From Kosakonia quasisacchari (lineage in GTDB: Bacteria; Pseudomonadota; Gammaproteobacteria; Enterobacterales; Enterobacteriaceae): 64,000 nucleotides of DNA. The notes beneath the pieces are model-generated. The model saw only the letters and a list, made by a program, of their open reading frames with translations. It made no database searches and was not told the DNA's origin. The stretch is from NCBI RefSeq assembly GCF_004331415.1, contig NZ_SJOP01000012.1, forward strand, positions 1-64,000. Reading direction: 5' to 3'. Made by a program: the position numbers and the translations under genes. Positions 10,133 to 19,330 of this stretch are shown here, piece after piece. Numbering within the stretch: position 1 is the stretch's first letter; each line of letters begins with the position of its first letter.

Positions 10133-11413
10133 TTACTTCCTACGTTCCAGGAGTGATTCTCTTCTTGTGATTATCGTTTCGCTGTAAATAATAAAACACA
10201 CAACCCAAAATAAAACAGAGAGGATACCCGCCTGGAACGAGGAACTCACCGCCGCAGATAACCAGTATAAGAAAAATAATGCAAAGAAAAACCGCCGTGC
10301 TCCTTTTGTTTTTTTATAGAAAACTCTGAATTGATATAATATTAACAACTGAAACATCAAGCCGCCAAAAATACCTGCTTCTAACATACCATGGAAGATA
10401 AAGTTATCAGTGTTAATTCTTTCTGTCGTTTGTGAGAGCGTGCTTCCTGCACCTTGAGATCCCAAGCCTTCACCTAGTGGGTGGTTGACAAGAAAATCTA
10501 CCGAGTTTGACGCCATATCAAAACGTTGCGTCGTGGAGTACTTTGAACCTTTGTCACTGTCGGTGAAACGTCCAACAAATATATCTGAATAACTACTCAA
10601 CGAAATGGCAACCAGCAGCAAGAAAGCTATTAATGAAGTACTAACTTTCACGATAATATTACTCCGGCATAAAAAAAACAGCCCGGCACATATTAAGGCA
10701 ATAATCGCTCCACGCGTAATTGACATAAAGCAGGCGGTGGTGGCCAATATAGCACCTAACAGGTTTATATATTTTGAACCATATTTACTAAAAATGTTAT
10801 AAACAAAGAAGATGAAAGCAATAACCATCAAGTAACCGAAAGCCAATGCATCGGCAAATCCGCCGTTGGCTCTCACTAAATCATAATATCGGTTAATTAA
10901 TGAAAAATTATCTCCCCCATAGTTGGGGTTGTAGCCAAGCATCAATGTAAAATTTCCGCCAGTTACAACATCAATAATCGCTATCGAGCTGGTGATAAGA
11001 AAAACCACTGTCAGCACTCGCTTTAAAAAAGAGGCAATCCTACGCCAGCGATCATTGTCATAATCATTATTAAAATAACAGGCAAGAATACTAAAAACCA
11101 TTGGGTAGAAAACCAAGGCATGCAATCCCAGAACGACTTGCAAAATATTTGAGCGATTCTCTATAATCGAAAGCAGAATACCTAATAACATCAGGATAAA
11201 AAGCGTGATTAAACTACCGTTGATTTTAAATCTTCCAGATAAAAATAGAGTATAGATGATTATTACATAAAACAAAAGAATGGCCACGCACCGAATAAGC
11301 GGGCCTATTGGCATATCAGAGACTTTAGGAAGCCATGAGCTAAGATAAGGTGAACCAACAATTGCCATTATCAAAAAAAGAAGTATTCTTTCAAACGAAA
11401 CTCTGTTTAACAT
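10133..11413 (-). CDS. wzy: O-antigen polymerase Wzy
   Basis: Predicted inner-membrane polymerase that joins lipid-linked O units on the periplasmic side. The 426-residue protein is almost wholly hydrophobic with about 11-12 membrane segments and one large periplasmic loop (roughly residues 290-360). The loop carries NHPLGEGLGSQG followed by DNFIFHGMLEAGIFGG, the pattern of the O-antigen ligase/polymerase family (Wzy_C). A ligase role is unlikely, because waaL lies in the core locus. The start at 11413 is chosen because GGAATG lies 6-7 bases upstream; another ATG at 11428 would add five residues with no ribosome site. The coding sequence is AT-rich compared with the flanks. Confidence 0.85.
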   Translation of the reverse strand: MLNRVSFERILLFLIMAIVGSPYLSSWLPKVSDMPIGPLIRCVAILLFYVIIIYTLFLSGRFKINGSLITLFILMLLGILLSIIENRSNILQVVLGLHALVFYPMVFSILACYFNNDYDNDRWRRIASFLKRVLTVVFLITSSIAIIDVVTGGNFTLMLGYNPNYGGDNFSLINRYYDLVRANGGFADALAFGYLMVIAFIFFVYNIFSKYGSKYINLLGAILATTACFMSITRGAIIALICAGLFFLCRSNIIVKVSTSLIAFLLLVAISLSSYSDIFVGRFTDSDKGSKYSTTQRFDMASNSVDFLVNHPLGEGLGSQGAGSTLSQTTERINTDNFIFHGMLEAGIFGGLMFQLLILYQFRVFYKKTKGARRFFFALFFLYWLSAAVSSSFQAGILSVLFWVVCFIIYSETIITRRESLLERRK

Positions 11414-11880
11414 TATTAGGCATTCCATACATGTTGGTGAATAAAAACACTACCTTAACGACCGTCTAATTAAAAAAGGTTTTATACAAAATATAAAAAT
11501 CTTTGGCACATAATTAGAAATAATAAAAATGCGCTTATTAAACAAAGCCACATAATAGTTTTCTCATTAAAAATTCTCTTTTACTATTATGACCTTTGAA
11601 ATAGCATTATTAGAAAATTGATGATGATTTTATTGTCACATATAAAAGAAATATTTTTCGTTAGTACAATCGACTTTGAATCTGTTCATTATAAACTATT
11701 AATACTCACCCATCAGATGCCGTAACATCTCCATAACATTAAAAACTATATAAAATAAACGAGGCGATTTCGTAAAGATATTTTAAGGCCATAAATTAAA
11801 CATATATCTCTTTATTCATCATCGGCCCTAAATATGCAGTATTTTGCGGTGGTTTTTAAGGGGGAAACATCAACTTCCCC
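11414..11880. other. AT-rich gap inside the O-antigen cluster
   Basis: The 467 bases between wzy and the preceding glycosyltransferase hold no convincing gene on either strand. The stretch is about 70 percent A+T, with many in-frame stops. A perfect TATAAT reads on the minus strand at 11693-11688 with only a weak CTGATG 17 bases upstream, so an internal promoter is possible but such hexamers are expected by chance at this composition. An inverted repeat lies at its right end (11853-11887). All other junctions in the cluster are under 50 bases or overlapping, which makes this gap stand out; it may mark a deletion or an old recombination joint. Confidence 0.6.
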
Positions 11881-11887
11881 TTAAAAA
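11853..11887. repeat. Inverted repeat over the stop codon of the upstream glycosyltransferase
   Basis: TTTTTAAGGGG at 11853-11863 pairs perfectly (11 bp) with CCCCTTAAAAA at 11877-11887, with one possible extra G-T pair inside. The TAA stop of the gene at 11881-13167 is inside the right arm. On neither strand is the stem followed by a T run, so it is not a standard terminator; it may instead protect the 3' end of the mRNA. Confidence 0.6.
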
Positions 11888-13167
11888 TTTAAGTCACCAT
11901 TAAAAGAATTTGAAGATTCACCGATAAGAGATTCTATTGCACGCACTTGCGTATGCGCCGAGCATTTTTCCAGGGCATACTGCCGGGCATATTCTTTTTG
12001 CGCGTCTAAGGATGAATCATTCAACCGTAACAAATTCAAAATTGCTTCTGCGAGTGCATTAGAATTAACTTGTCGTGCCAGAAACCCGTTTCGACCATCA
12101 ACAATAAGATCCTCTGCCACACCAACTTTAAAAGCAACAACAGGAACACCTGACATCAACGCCTCATTTATCATCATCGGTCCAGCATCTTCTATCGAAG
12201 GGCAAATGAAGCCGTCAGCAAAGTTATATAAGAATGGATACTTATCTTTGTCACTTATAAACCCAATGTTTATGACCGGAATACACTCAGGTAGCTGGAG
12301 TTCTGCCTTGTTTCCCACAGTCAAAAGAGAAACTTTACTAAGATGCTCAGGATGGCTTTTTTTAATTATATTAAGAGCTTCAACAACGTATTTCACCCCC
12401 TTTCTAGGGTCACCGAGAGACTGTGCACCTAAAAAAATAACTCGACGCCCTTCCGGAATATTAATTTGTATGTGTTTTTGGGCTGAATCAAGAGGGCGAG
12501 GAGAAAATATATTCTCATCGATACCTATTATTGCTTTTTTAATACCTAACTTTGCTTTTATTCCACTTTTATTACAACGCTCGTCAAGCCATTTACTTGC
12601 TGACAAGAAAAAACAGTCCATTTCTTGATAATATTTCTTCCTGTTGTTAAACATGTAAGCAGGAAGTTTAATTAAATTGGGGAATTTCATTGCTGGGCAA
12701 TTATCGCAACCATGTATATACCCTTCACATCTCCATGGGTAATGGCATCCACCGGTGAACATAGCAGCATCCATGAGATAAAATGCAACAGGGCATCGGT
12801 ATTTCTTTTGTATTTTATATATATCATAATCAGAAAGAAAACCCGCAACGTAATAAATAATTATTAAATCAGGTTTTTTCTTATAACTATAATAAAGTTC
12901 ATTCAAACTAAAAGTGGAGTTATAGAGTAAATAATACTTGTTTTCCACATCATTCCAACGCACCAGAGACCGCCGAATTAATTTAATAAAAAAGTTAAGA
13001 ACCTTATGTCTGATATTTTCCACAGAGATAACGTTCTCATCATTCGATGTCTTTTCAACTACAAACATTGTGGAGTCATGACCATATCTTTGAAGATTTA
13101 TATGTGTTCTATATGCGCCATAAAACGCACCTTTGCTATCGCCTGTAGATAAATGTAAAACATTCAT
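11881..13167 (-). CDS. Family 4 glycosyltransferase with WcaC-like four-cysteine motif
   Basis: Predicted GT-B transferase for O-unit assembly. The 428-residue protein begins MNVLHLSTGDSKGAFYGAYR, has a donor-site element EDAGPMMINEALMSGVPVV (EX7E) near residue 335, and carries cysteines 141, 147, 154 and 157 in a C-x5-C-x6-C-x2-C pattern (GCHYPWRC then CDNCP). WcaC of the colanic acid operon in this window has the same spacing at 143, 149, 156 and 159. The donor and linkage cannot be assigned; galactose, rhamnose and the amino sugar are all open. It follows wzx by 16 bases and is followed by an unusual 467-base gap before wzy. The gene is markedly AT-rich with rare codons such as ATA and AGA. 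Confidence 0.8.
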   Translation of the reverse strand: MNVLHLSTGDSKGAFYGAYRTHINLQRYGHDSTMFVVEKTSNDENVISVENIRHKVLNFFIKLIRRSLVRWNDVENKYYLLYNSTFSLNELYYSYKKKPDLIIIYYVAGFLSDYDIYKIQKKYRCPVAFYLMDAAMFTGGCHYPWRCEGYIHGCDNCPAMKFPNLIKLPAYMFNNRKKYYQEMDCFFLSASKWLDERCNKSGIKAKLGIKKAIIGIDENIFSPRPLDSAQKHIQINIPEGRRVIFLGAQSLGDPRKGVKYVVEALNIIKKSHPEHLSKVSLLTVGNKAELQLPECIPVINIGFISDKDKYPFLYNFADGFICPSIEDAGPMMINEALMSGVPVVAFKVGVAEDLIVDGRNGFLARQVNSNALAEAILNLLRLNDSSLDAQKEYARQYALEKCSAHTQVRAIESLIGESSNSFNGDLNF

Positions 13168-13183
13168 GGTTGAACTCGCTTTG

Positions 13184-14704
13184 CTAATACCATTTTTTTA
13201 ACTTAATACTCCTGACCGCTGCCATTAATGGCATACGTAAAAAATAAAGAAATGTGGAAATAATAATCACATTAACAACAGGAGGGAAAATGACATATAT
13301 TATCCTATATGAAATAAAAATTTGTAATTTTTGTATAATAAAAAAAACCAAGAAAGATAATATTAAAACAACCGAAGCTAAGGGAAACAATAAAGAGATA
13401 TAACCTATCATTTCTTTACCTAAACAAAAACCTCCCCATAAAATCATGAAAAGGATGGTATGTATAAAATAGAATATACACAACCATTCTGGGCCATATA
13501 ATTTAGCGATAATAATCGTTAACGGAATCGTTATCGCAGAATAGGATGCATATGCATAAAAATGGTACTTTAACTGGCCTTTAGAATATAACAATATAAA
13601 AACAAAGTTCATTATCCCCGCAAAAAAAGCAGCAGAAACCAGCCACTTAGCATATAAATTAACAGCAAATCCGAGATCTTTGTTTTTAAGCCACAATGAA
13701 ATGAGATCGTTTCCATAAACGCACATGTAAGGCACTAACGGGCCGAGAATCACTACATATCCGACAGAACTAATGCTAAACAACTCAATAAATTTATTGT
13801 AATTATTTTCTTTAACCAGTGCGCTTAATCTGGGTAGCAGGAATTGTGATAACGGTGCAGTCAGTGCTAGCACGACAGCGCTTAGTTGAGAACCAATTTG
13901 GTAATGAGTGTAGAGGGTTAAATCGGTGTATGTTGATAACGCGATTTTATCAACTTGAGTAGCGATGACCCAAATCATTGACAAACCAGATAATTGCAAC
14001 GAAAACTTAACTATATTTATGAATGAAATGATATCGGTACTATTCTTATCTTTTTCCTCATCACAACTTATCAGTTGCCGATGTTGTTTAATAACAACAT
14101 AAGCAACGCAACTTAATGTCGCAATACTGTCTATGATAGATAGAAATAATAATGTATTAAAAAAAGCAAATAGCGTATTTGAATAAAAGGAAAGGATTAG
14201 ATATGAACCACCATAAAATGCTGTGGTATAGAACATATTCCATATAGCAATTAAATCCTGTCGTTCCATTCCATTTATAAAGCTCTGTAAATACGACCGC
14301 AAATATAAAAGAGCAAGAATTATACCTGTGAGTTTTATACAATATACAGTTTCTTCTCTAGATAATGTCGTTTGTAACCAATCGGTAACTATATATAAGG
14401 AAAAATAGTTAAAAGCAAAACTAACAAATCCAGCGACGATAACAAAACCACATAATACTTTAATAAATAATTTAATAACCTTTATGAAGGTTACAAGATT
14501 ATTTTTATTGGTAGCAACTAACTTAATAAAAGTTCCGCTTATTCCTGCATCCAGCAACCCCATTAATGTTATTAGCATCGTAAAAAAAGAAACTATACCA
14601 TATCTTTCCGTACCCAAGAGTCCAATAATCAATGGGACCAAAAATAGTGGAAATGCAACACGGTATAGTTGAGCCGCATATAGAATAACTATTTTTTTAA
14701 ACAT
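13184..14704 (-). CDS. wzx: O-antigen flippase Wzx
   Basis: Predicted to move the undecaprenyl-diphosphate-linked O unit across the inner membrane. The 506-residue protein has about 12-14 hydrophobic segments spread over its full length and an N-terminal half typical of the MATE-like polysaccharide transporter family (FPLFLVPLIIGLLGTERYG near residue 17). It is somewhat longer than most Wzx proteins (about 420-480 residues). The gene is one of the most AT-rich in the window. It lies between the transaminase (28 bases upstream) and a glycosyltransferase (16 bases downstream). WzxC at 24767-26245 is the separate colanic acid flippase. Confidence 0.87.
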   Translation of the reverse strand: MFKKIVILYAAQLYRVAFPLFLVPLIIGLLGTERYGIVSFFTMLITLMGLLDAGISGTFIKLVATNKNNLVTFIKVIKLFIKVLCGFVIVAGFVSFAFNYFSLYIVTDWLQTTLSREETVYCIKLTGIILALLYLRSYLQSFINGMERQDLIAIWNMFYTTAFYGGSYLILSFYSNTLFAFFNTLLFLSIIDSIATLSCVAYVVIKQHRQLISCDEEKDKNSTDIISFINIVKFSLQLSGLSMIWVIATQVDKIALSTYTDLTLYTHYQIGSQLSAVVLALTAPLSQFLLPRLSALVKENNYNKFIELFSISSVGYVVILGPLVPYMCVYGNDLISLWLKNKDLGFAVNLYAKWLVSAAFFAGIMNFVFILLYSKGQLKYHFYAYASYSAITIPLTIIIAKLYGPEWLCIFYFIHTILFMILWGGFCLGKEMIGYISLLFPLASVVLILSFLVFFIIQKLQIFISYRIIYVIFPPVVNVIIISTFLYFLRMPLMAAVRSIKLKKWY

Positions 14705-14732
14705 AATAGCTCACAAAAACGAGCGGAACACA

Positions 14733-15863
14733 TTACTTCGCATTATAAAACTCAATTATTTTTGAGCATATATAATCTACTTGTTCCAATTCTAATTCAT
14801 AGAACATTGGGAGTCTTAGCAAACTGTCAGTAAAATGATCGCTATTTTCAAGATCAACACTTTCGTTGTTAGCGAGATAATACTCGCTTTTATTCAATGA
14901 GAGATAATGAAAAACAGAGTATATGCCGTTATCCTTAAGGTGCTGAATAAGCCCGGTTCGGACATTTATATTTTCACAAACGATGTAAAACATATGCGCA
15001 TTGTTACTTGCAAACACTGGAATTATTGGAAGTGTTATGACACCGGTTTCGGCAAGGCTACTTAGACCAGCGTAATACTGCTCCCAAAGCGCTATTCTTT
15101 TGGTTTGGATGATATCTATGTTTTCAAGCTGAGCATAGAGATAAGCTGCAATAATATCTGAAGGTAAGAATGAGGAACCAATATCAACCCATCCGTATTT
15201 ATTCACTTCGCCTCTAAAGAATGAAGCACGATTTGTGCCTTTCTCTCTAATTACTTCAGCGCGTTGAATGTACTTATCGTCGTTGATGACAAGCATTCCT
15301 CCTTCACCAGAGATAATGTTTTTCGTCTCATGAAAAGAAAAAGTACCGAATGTCCCAATACTGCCCAATGGCTTATTATTATAATAAGAGTCGATCGCTT
15401 GTGCTGCATCTTCAACAACCGGAATATTGAATTCTTTCGATATTGCCATAATCGCATCCATATCGCAGGCTACCCCGGCATAATGAACGACGATAATCGC
15501 TTTAGTTTTTTCGGTAATACCGTTACGAATAGCAACGGGATCAATATTTGGATTGTTACTATAGCTATCTACGAAAATCAGTTTCGCACCACGTAGAGAG
15601 AAGGCATTTACTGTTGAAACAAAAGTATAGGATGGTGCAATCACTTCATCGCCAGGCTGAATATTCAGTAATATTGCAGCCATTTCCAATGCATCAGTAC
15701 ACGAAGTAGTAAGAAGGGCTTTCTTAAAATCATATTTTTTTTCAAAAAACTCATGACATTTCTTAGTAAAAACGCCATCACCAGAAATCTTCCCACCACT
15801 AACTGCCTGCGCAATATATGTCAGCTCATTCCCTTGTAAATAGGGTTTATTAAATGGAATCAT
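14733..15863 (-). CDS. rffA: dTDP-4-amino-4,6-dideoxygalactose transaminase, WecE/RffA type
   Basis: Pyridoxal-phosphate enzyme that should aminate dTDP-4-keto-6-deoxyglucose to dTDP-4-amino-4,6-dideoxygalactose (dTDP-Fuc4N), with glutamate as donor. The 376 residues equal the length of E. coli WecE. Family marks include PSYTFVSTVNAF, VHYAGVACDMD, EDAAQAIDSYY, the PLP lysine Lys181 in SFHETKN, and REKGTNRASFFRGEVNKYGW, a stretch characteristic of WecE. This copy sits in the O-antigen cluster directly after rmlC, so it probably serves the O antigen rather than enterobacterial common antigen. RmlC and this enzyme compete for the same RmlB product. A DegT-family relative making a different epimer (Qui4N) cannot be fully excluded. 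Confidence 0.85.
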   Translation of the reverse strand: MIPFNKPYLQGNELTYIAQAVSGGKISGDGVFTKKCHEFFEKKYDFKKALLTTSCTDALEMAAILLNIQPGDEVIAPSYTFVSTVNAFSLRGAKLIFVDSYSNNPNIDPVAIRNGITEKTKAIIVVHYAGVACDMDAIMAISKEFNIPVVEDAAQAIDSYYNNKPLGSIGTFGTFSFHETKNIISGEGGMLVINDDKYIQRAEVIREKGTNRASFFRGEVNKYGWVDIGSSFLPSDIIAAYLYAQLENIDIIQTKRIALWEQYYAGLSSLAETGVITLPIIPVFASNNAHMFYIVCENINVRTGLIQHLKDNGIYSVFHYLSLNKSEYYLANNESVDLENSDHFTDSLLRLPMFYELELEQVDYICSKIIEFYNAK

Positions 15864-15872
15864 TTTTCTTCC

Positions 15873-16415
15873 TTATTTTAAATCAGCAAAACTGCCAGCT
15901 TGCATATCTTTTAATGAAAGTATCAGTTTATCCGATGACATTGGCCATTCGATATTTAATGTTGGGTCATTCCATGCAAAACCACGCTCTGCTGCCGGTG
16001 CATAATAGTTTGTGGTTTTATACAAAAATTCAGCTATTTCACTCAGGACTAAAAAACCATGAGCAAATCCTTCGGGGATCCAAAGTTGGCGTTTATTTTC
16101 TGCGGAAAGGTTAATACCAACCCAGTGCCCAAAAGTTGGGGAATCAAGGCGGATATCAACTGCGACATCAAACACTTCTCCCACTACACAGCGCACCAAT
16201 TTTGCTTGTGCGTAAGGTTCGGCTTGATAATGCAGACCGCGAAGTACTCCTTGCTTTGACTTTGAATGATTGTCCTGCACAAATGAGAGCTTACAACCGA
16301 TTCTCTCTTCTAATACTAGCTGGTTATAACTTTCATAGAAAAATCCGCGATCGTCGCCGAAAACTTTTGGCTCGATGATCAGCACATCCGGAATTTCCGT
16401 CTCAAGAATATTCAT
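15873..16415 (-). CDS. rmlC: dTDP-4-dehydrorhamnose 3,5-epimerase
   Basis: Third step of dTDP-L-rhamnose synthesis: double epimerisation of dTDP-4-keto-6-deoxyglucose at C3 and C5. The 180-residue cupin protein has GDDRGFFYESYN near residue 20, the catalytic His62 in RGLHYQ, and PEGFAHGFLVLS and TTNYYAP further on. Its start lies 3 bases after the rmlA stop codon and its stop lies 9 bases before the transaminase. With rmlB, rmlD and rmlA in the same operon the rhamnose pathway is complete, so rhamnose is expected in the O unit. Confidence 0.96.
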   Translation of the reverse strand: MNILETEIPDVLIIEPKVFGDDRGFFYESYNQLVLEERIGCKLSFVQDNHSKSKQGVLRGLHYQAEPYAQAKLVRCVVGEVFDVAVDIRLDSPTFGHWVGINLSAENKRQLWIPEGFAHGFLVLSEIAEFLYKTTNYYAPAAERGFAWNDPTLNIEWPMSSDKLILSLKDMQAGSFADLK

Positions 16416-16418
16416 TTA

Positions 16419-17297
16419 TTAATAGCCTTTAACCATCTTCAGGAGATACTGCCCATAGGCATTTTTGGACAACGGAACTGCCAACTCTCGCACCTGTTCA
16501 GCGCTGATAAATCCTTTACGGAATGCAATCTCTTCAGGACAAGCGACCTTGAGCCCCTGGCGTACTTCAATGGTTTGGATAAAGTTGCTGGCTTCGATTA
16601 AGCTCTGGTGCGTACCGGTGTCCAGCCATGCGTAACCACGGCCCATCATCGCCACCGATAAACGCCCCTGCTGCATATAAATACGGTTGATATCGGTAAT
16701 TTCCAGCTCGCCTCGGGCGGATGGTTTAAGGTTTTTTGCCATTGCGACAACATCGTTATCGTAAAAATAAAGCCCGGTAACCGCATAATTACTCTTCGGC
16801 TCAAGTGGTTTCTCTTCAAGGCTGATGGCCGTCCCGGTTTTATCGAACTCCACCACGCCATAGCGCTCAGGATCGTTAACATGATAGGCAAAAACAGTCG
16901 CACCACTTTCCTGGTTGACCGCTGTATCCATCAGCTTCGGCAAATCATGACCATAGAAAATATTATCTCCTAGCACTAGAGCGCAGGGGTCGTTACCAAT
17001 AAACTCTTCACCAAGAATAAACGCCTGCGCTAACCCGTCAGGGCTTGGCTGTACTTTGTAATGAAGGCTTAGACCCCACTGGCTACCATCGCCGAGCAGT
17101 TGTTCGAAGCGAGGCAGATCCTGCGGGGTACTGATAATTAAAATATCGCGAATCCCCGCAAGCATCAGCGTGGACAACGGATAGTAAATCATTGGCTTAT
17201 CATAGATTGGCAGCAGTTGTTTACTCACAACCATTGTAACTGGGTACAGACGAGTTCCCGAACCGCCCGCCAGTATAATTCCTTTACGCGTTTTCAT
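16419..17297 (-). CDS. rmlA: Glucose-1-phosphate thymidylyltransferase
   Basis: First step of dTDP-rhamnose synthesis: makes dTDP-glucose from glucose 1-phosphate and dTTP. The 292-residue protein has the nucleotidyltransferase signature [11 protein letters not shown] at residues 12-22, [25 protein letters not shown] and [15 protein letters not shown]. Length and sequence match the RmlA family. It is followed by rmlC after 3 bases and preceded by rmlD after 48 bases. The regulation is presumably shared with the JUMPstart-led O-antigen operon. Confidence 0.97.
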   Translation of the reverse strand: MKTRKGIILAGGSGTRLYPVTMVVSKQLLPIYDKPMIYYPLSTLMLAGIRDILIISTPQDLPRFEQLLGDGSQWGLSLHYKVQPSPDGLAQAFILGEEFIGNDPCALVLGDNIFYGHDLPKLMDTAVNQESGATVFAYHVNDPERYGVVEFDKTGTAISLEEKPLEPKSNYAVTGLYFYDNDVVAMAKNLKPSARGELEITDINRIYMQQGRLSVAMMGRGYAWLDTGTHQSLIEASNFIQTIEVRQGLKVACPEEIAFRKGFISAEQVRELAVPLSKNAYGQYLLKMVKGY

Positions 17298-17345
17298 TTC
17301 GTAATCCCGAGCAAAAATGCCTGGCCAGAGGCACTTTTCAAATAG

Positions 17346-18245
17346 TCAAATTGGCGTAGTGCTAAATAGCTCAGCCAGCATACGTTTCACGCCGAACTCC
17401 CAGTCCGGGAGAACCAGACCAAAAGTACGCTGAAACTTTTCGGTGCTAAGGCGCGAGTTATGCGGTCGTTTAGCTGGCGTTGGGAAACTATCTGTCGATA
17501 CAGGGTTTAATTTATTCAAGGCGAGTTCAACACCCGCTTCCCTGGCCTCAGCAAAAACCAGCGCCGCGTAGTCATGCCAGCATGTCTCACCACCTGCAAC
17601 CAGATGATACAAACCGGCTACCTGTGGTTGCACCAGCGCGATGCGGATGGCATGAGCGGTACAATCTGCAAGTAACTCAGCGCCGGTCGGTGCGCCAAAT
17701 TGGTCGTTAATGACCGAGAGTTCATTGCGCGTTTTCGCAAGATTGAGCATGGTCTTCGCGAAATTGTTTCCTTTTCCGGCGTAAACCCAACTGGTGCGGA
17801 AAATAAGATGCTTCGGACAGTTCTCGCGCAATGCCTTTTCGCCATCGAGCTTTGTCTGGCCATAGACATTCAGCGGAGCGGTGCTATCCGTTTCCACCCA
17901 CGGCGTATCACCATCACCCGGGAAAACATAGTCGGTCGAATAGTGAATCACCCATGCATCAATTTTTGCAGCTTCGCGCGCAATAGACTCAACACTTTTC
18001 GCATTCAGCTGTGAGGCAAATTCAGGCTCGGATTCCGCTTTATCAACTGCAGTATGCGCGGCAGCGTTGACGATTACGTCAGGTCGTATGCGGCGTACGG
18101 TTTCGGCAACACCTTCTGGGTTACTGAAGTCACCGCAATACTCTGTTGAGTTAACATCCAGCGCAATCAGGTTACCCAATGGAGCCAGTGAACGCTGAAG
18201 CTCCCAGCCTACTTGTCCCGTTTTTCCGAATAACAGAATATTCAT
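17346..18245 (-). CDS. rmlD: dTDP-4-dehydrorhamnose reductase
   Basis: Last step of dTDP-L-rhamnose synthesis, an NAD(P)H-dependent reduction of the 4-keto group. The 299-residue short-chain dehydrogenase has [13 protein letters not shown] at the N-terminus, [12 protein letters not shown], the YSTDYVFPG segment and the active-site YGQTK. Its ATG overlaps the rmlB TGA by four bases (ATGA), indicating coupled translation. The order rmlB-rmlD-rmlA-rmlC is the usual enteric one. Confidence 0.97.
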   Translation of the reverse strand: MNILLFGKTGQVGWELQRSLAPLGNLIALDVNSTEYCGDFSNPEGVAETVRRIRPDVIVNAAAHTAVDKAESEPEFASQLNAKSVESIAREAAKIDAWVIHYSTDYVFPGDGDTPWVETDSTAPLNVYGQTKLDGEKALRENCPKHLIFRTSWVYAGKGNNFAKTMLNLAKTRNELSVINDQFGAPTGAELLADCTAHAIRIALVQPQVAGLYHLVAGGETCWHDYAALVFAEAREAGVELALNKLNPVSTDSFPTPAKRPHNSRLSTEKFQRTFGLVLPDWEFGVKRMLAELFSTTPI

Positions 18246-19330
18246 TCACTGCGCTTCCCGTAGTTTTGCTCAATCCACGACTGGTAGGCACCACTTTGCA
18301 CGTTCGCGACCCATGCGCTGTTGGACAAGTACCACTCAACCGTTTTACGGATTCCGCTTTCAAAAGTTTCAACCGGTTTCCAGCCCAGTTCTTTACTGAT
18401 TTTATCGGCATCGATTGCATAACGGCGATCGTGACCCGGACGGTCAGTTACGTAAGTGATCTGTTCACGATAAGAGGTAGCCTTCGGTACGATTTCATCA
18501 AGCAAGTCACAAATCGTGTGGACAACATCGAGGTTCTGTTTTTCGTTATGGCCCCCGATATTATATGTCTCACCCGCAACACCTTGCGTGACCACGGTAT
18601 AAAGCGCACGCGCGTGATCCTCGACATACAACCAATCACGAATTTGATCCCCTTTGCCATACACCGGCAGCGCTTTGCCCGCCAACGCATTCAGGATAAC
18701 CAGCGGGATCAGTTTTTCCGGGAAATGGAACGGTCCGTAATTATTGGAGCAATTAGTAACAATCGTCGGGAAACCATAGGTTCTGCGCCACGCGCGGACC
18801 AGATGATCGCTGGAGGCTTTAGAGGCAGAGTAAGGGCTGCTCGGCGCATAAGCTGTCTGCTCAGTGAACAGAGGCAATGCTTCGCCAGCGGCCACTTCAT
18901 CCGGGTGAGGCAAATCACCATACACTTCGTCAGTGGAGATGTGATGAAAGCGGAATGCCGCTTTGCGCGCCTCATCAAGCTGGGCCCAATATTGGCGTGC
19001 CGCTTCAAGCAATACATAGGTGCCGACAATATTTGTCTCAATAAACGCGGCAGGACCCGTAATCGAGCGATCAACATGGCTTTCTGCCGCCAGGTGCATG
19101 ACCGCATCAGGTTGATGCTCAGCAAAAATCCGCGCCATTGCATCACTATCACAAATGTCCGCACGTTCAAAAACATAACGCGGGTCGTTATTGATTTCCG
19201 CCAGTGATTCCAAATTCCCGGCATAGGTTAATTTATCAACATTAACCACTAAATCAGCAGTATTATTAATGATATGACGAACGACTGCAGACCCAATAAA
19301 ACCTGCACCACCTGTGACCAGTATTTTCAC
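18242..19330 (-). CDS. rmlB: dTDP-glucose 4,6-dehydratase
   Basis: Second step of the rhamnose pathway: converts dTDP-glucose to dTDP-4-keto-6-deoxyglucose, the branch point for RmlC and for the WecE-type transaminase in this cluster. The 362-residue extended short-chain dehydrogenase has TGGAGFIGS at residues 6-14, [21 protein letters not shown] and the active-site YSASK. It is the first gene of the O-antigen operon, with a leader carrying the JUMPstart/ops site about 85-115 bases upstream of its start. Moderate GC compared with the genes downstream shows that the cluster border is part of the conserved backbone. Confidence 0.97.
   Translation of the reverse strand: MKILVTGGAGFIGSAVVRHIINNTADLVVNVDKLTYAGNLESLAEINNDPRYVFERADICDSDAMARIFAEHQPDAVMHLAAESHVDRSITGPAAFIETNIVGTYVLLEAARQYWAQLDEARKAAFRFHHISTDEVYGDLPHPDEVAAGEALPLFTEQTAYAPSSPYSASKASSDHLVRAWRRTYGFPTIVTNCSNNYGPFHFPEKLIPLVILNALAGKALPVYGKGDQIRDWLYVEDHARALYTVVTQGVAGETYNIGGHNEKQNLDVVHTICDLLDEIVPKATSYREQITYVTDRPGHDRRYAIDADKISKELGWKPVETFESGIRKTVEWYLSNSAWVANVQSGAYQSWIEQNYGKRSE

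Noticed and set aside
11688..11693. TATAAT hexamer as an internal promoter for wzy
   Set aside because: The -35 match is poor and the region is so AT-rich that such hexamers are expected by chance; noted only in the gap entry.
11853..11887. Inverted repeat as a rho-independent terminator
   Set aside because: No T run follows the stem on either strand and half of the stem is A-T pairs; kept only as a repeat.
18179..19207. Plus-strand reading frame of 342 codons opposite rmlB
   Set aside because: Long but fully antisense to rmlB, rich in Arg, Ile and His as expected for an antisense frame, with no family resemblance.
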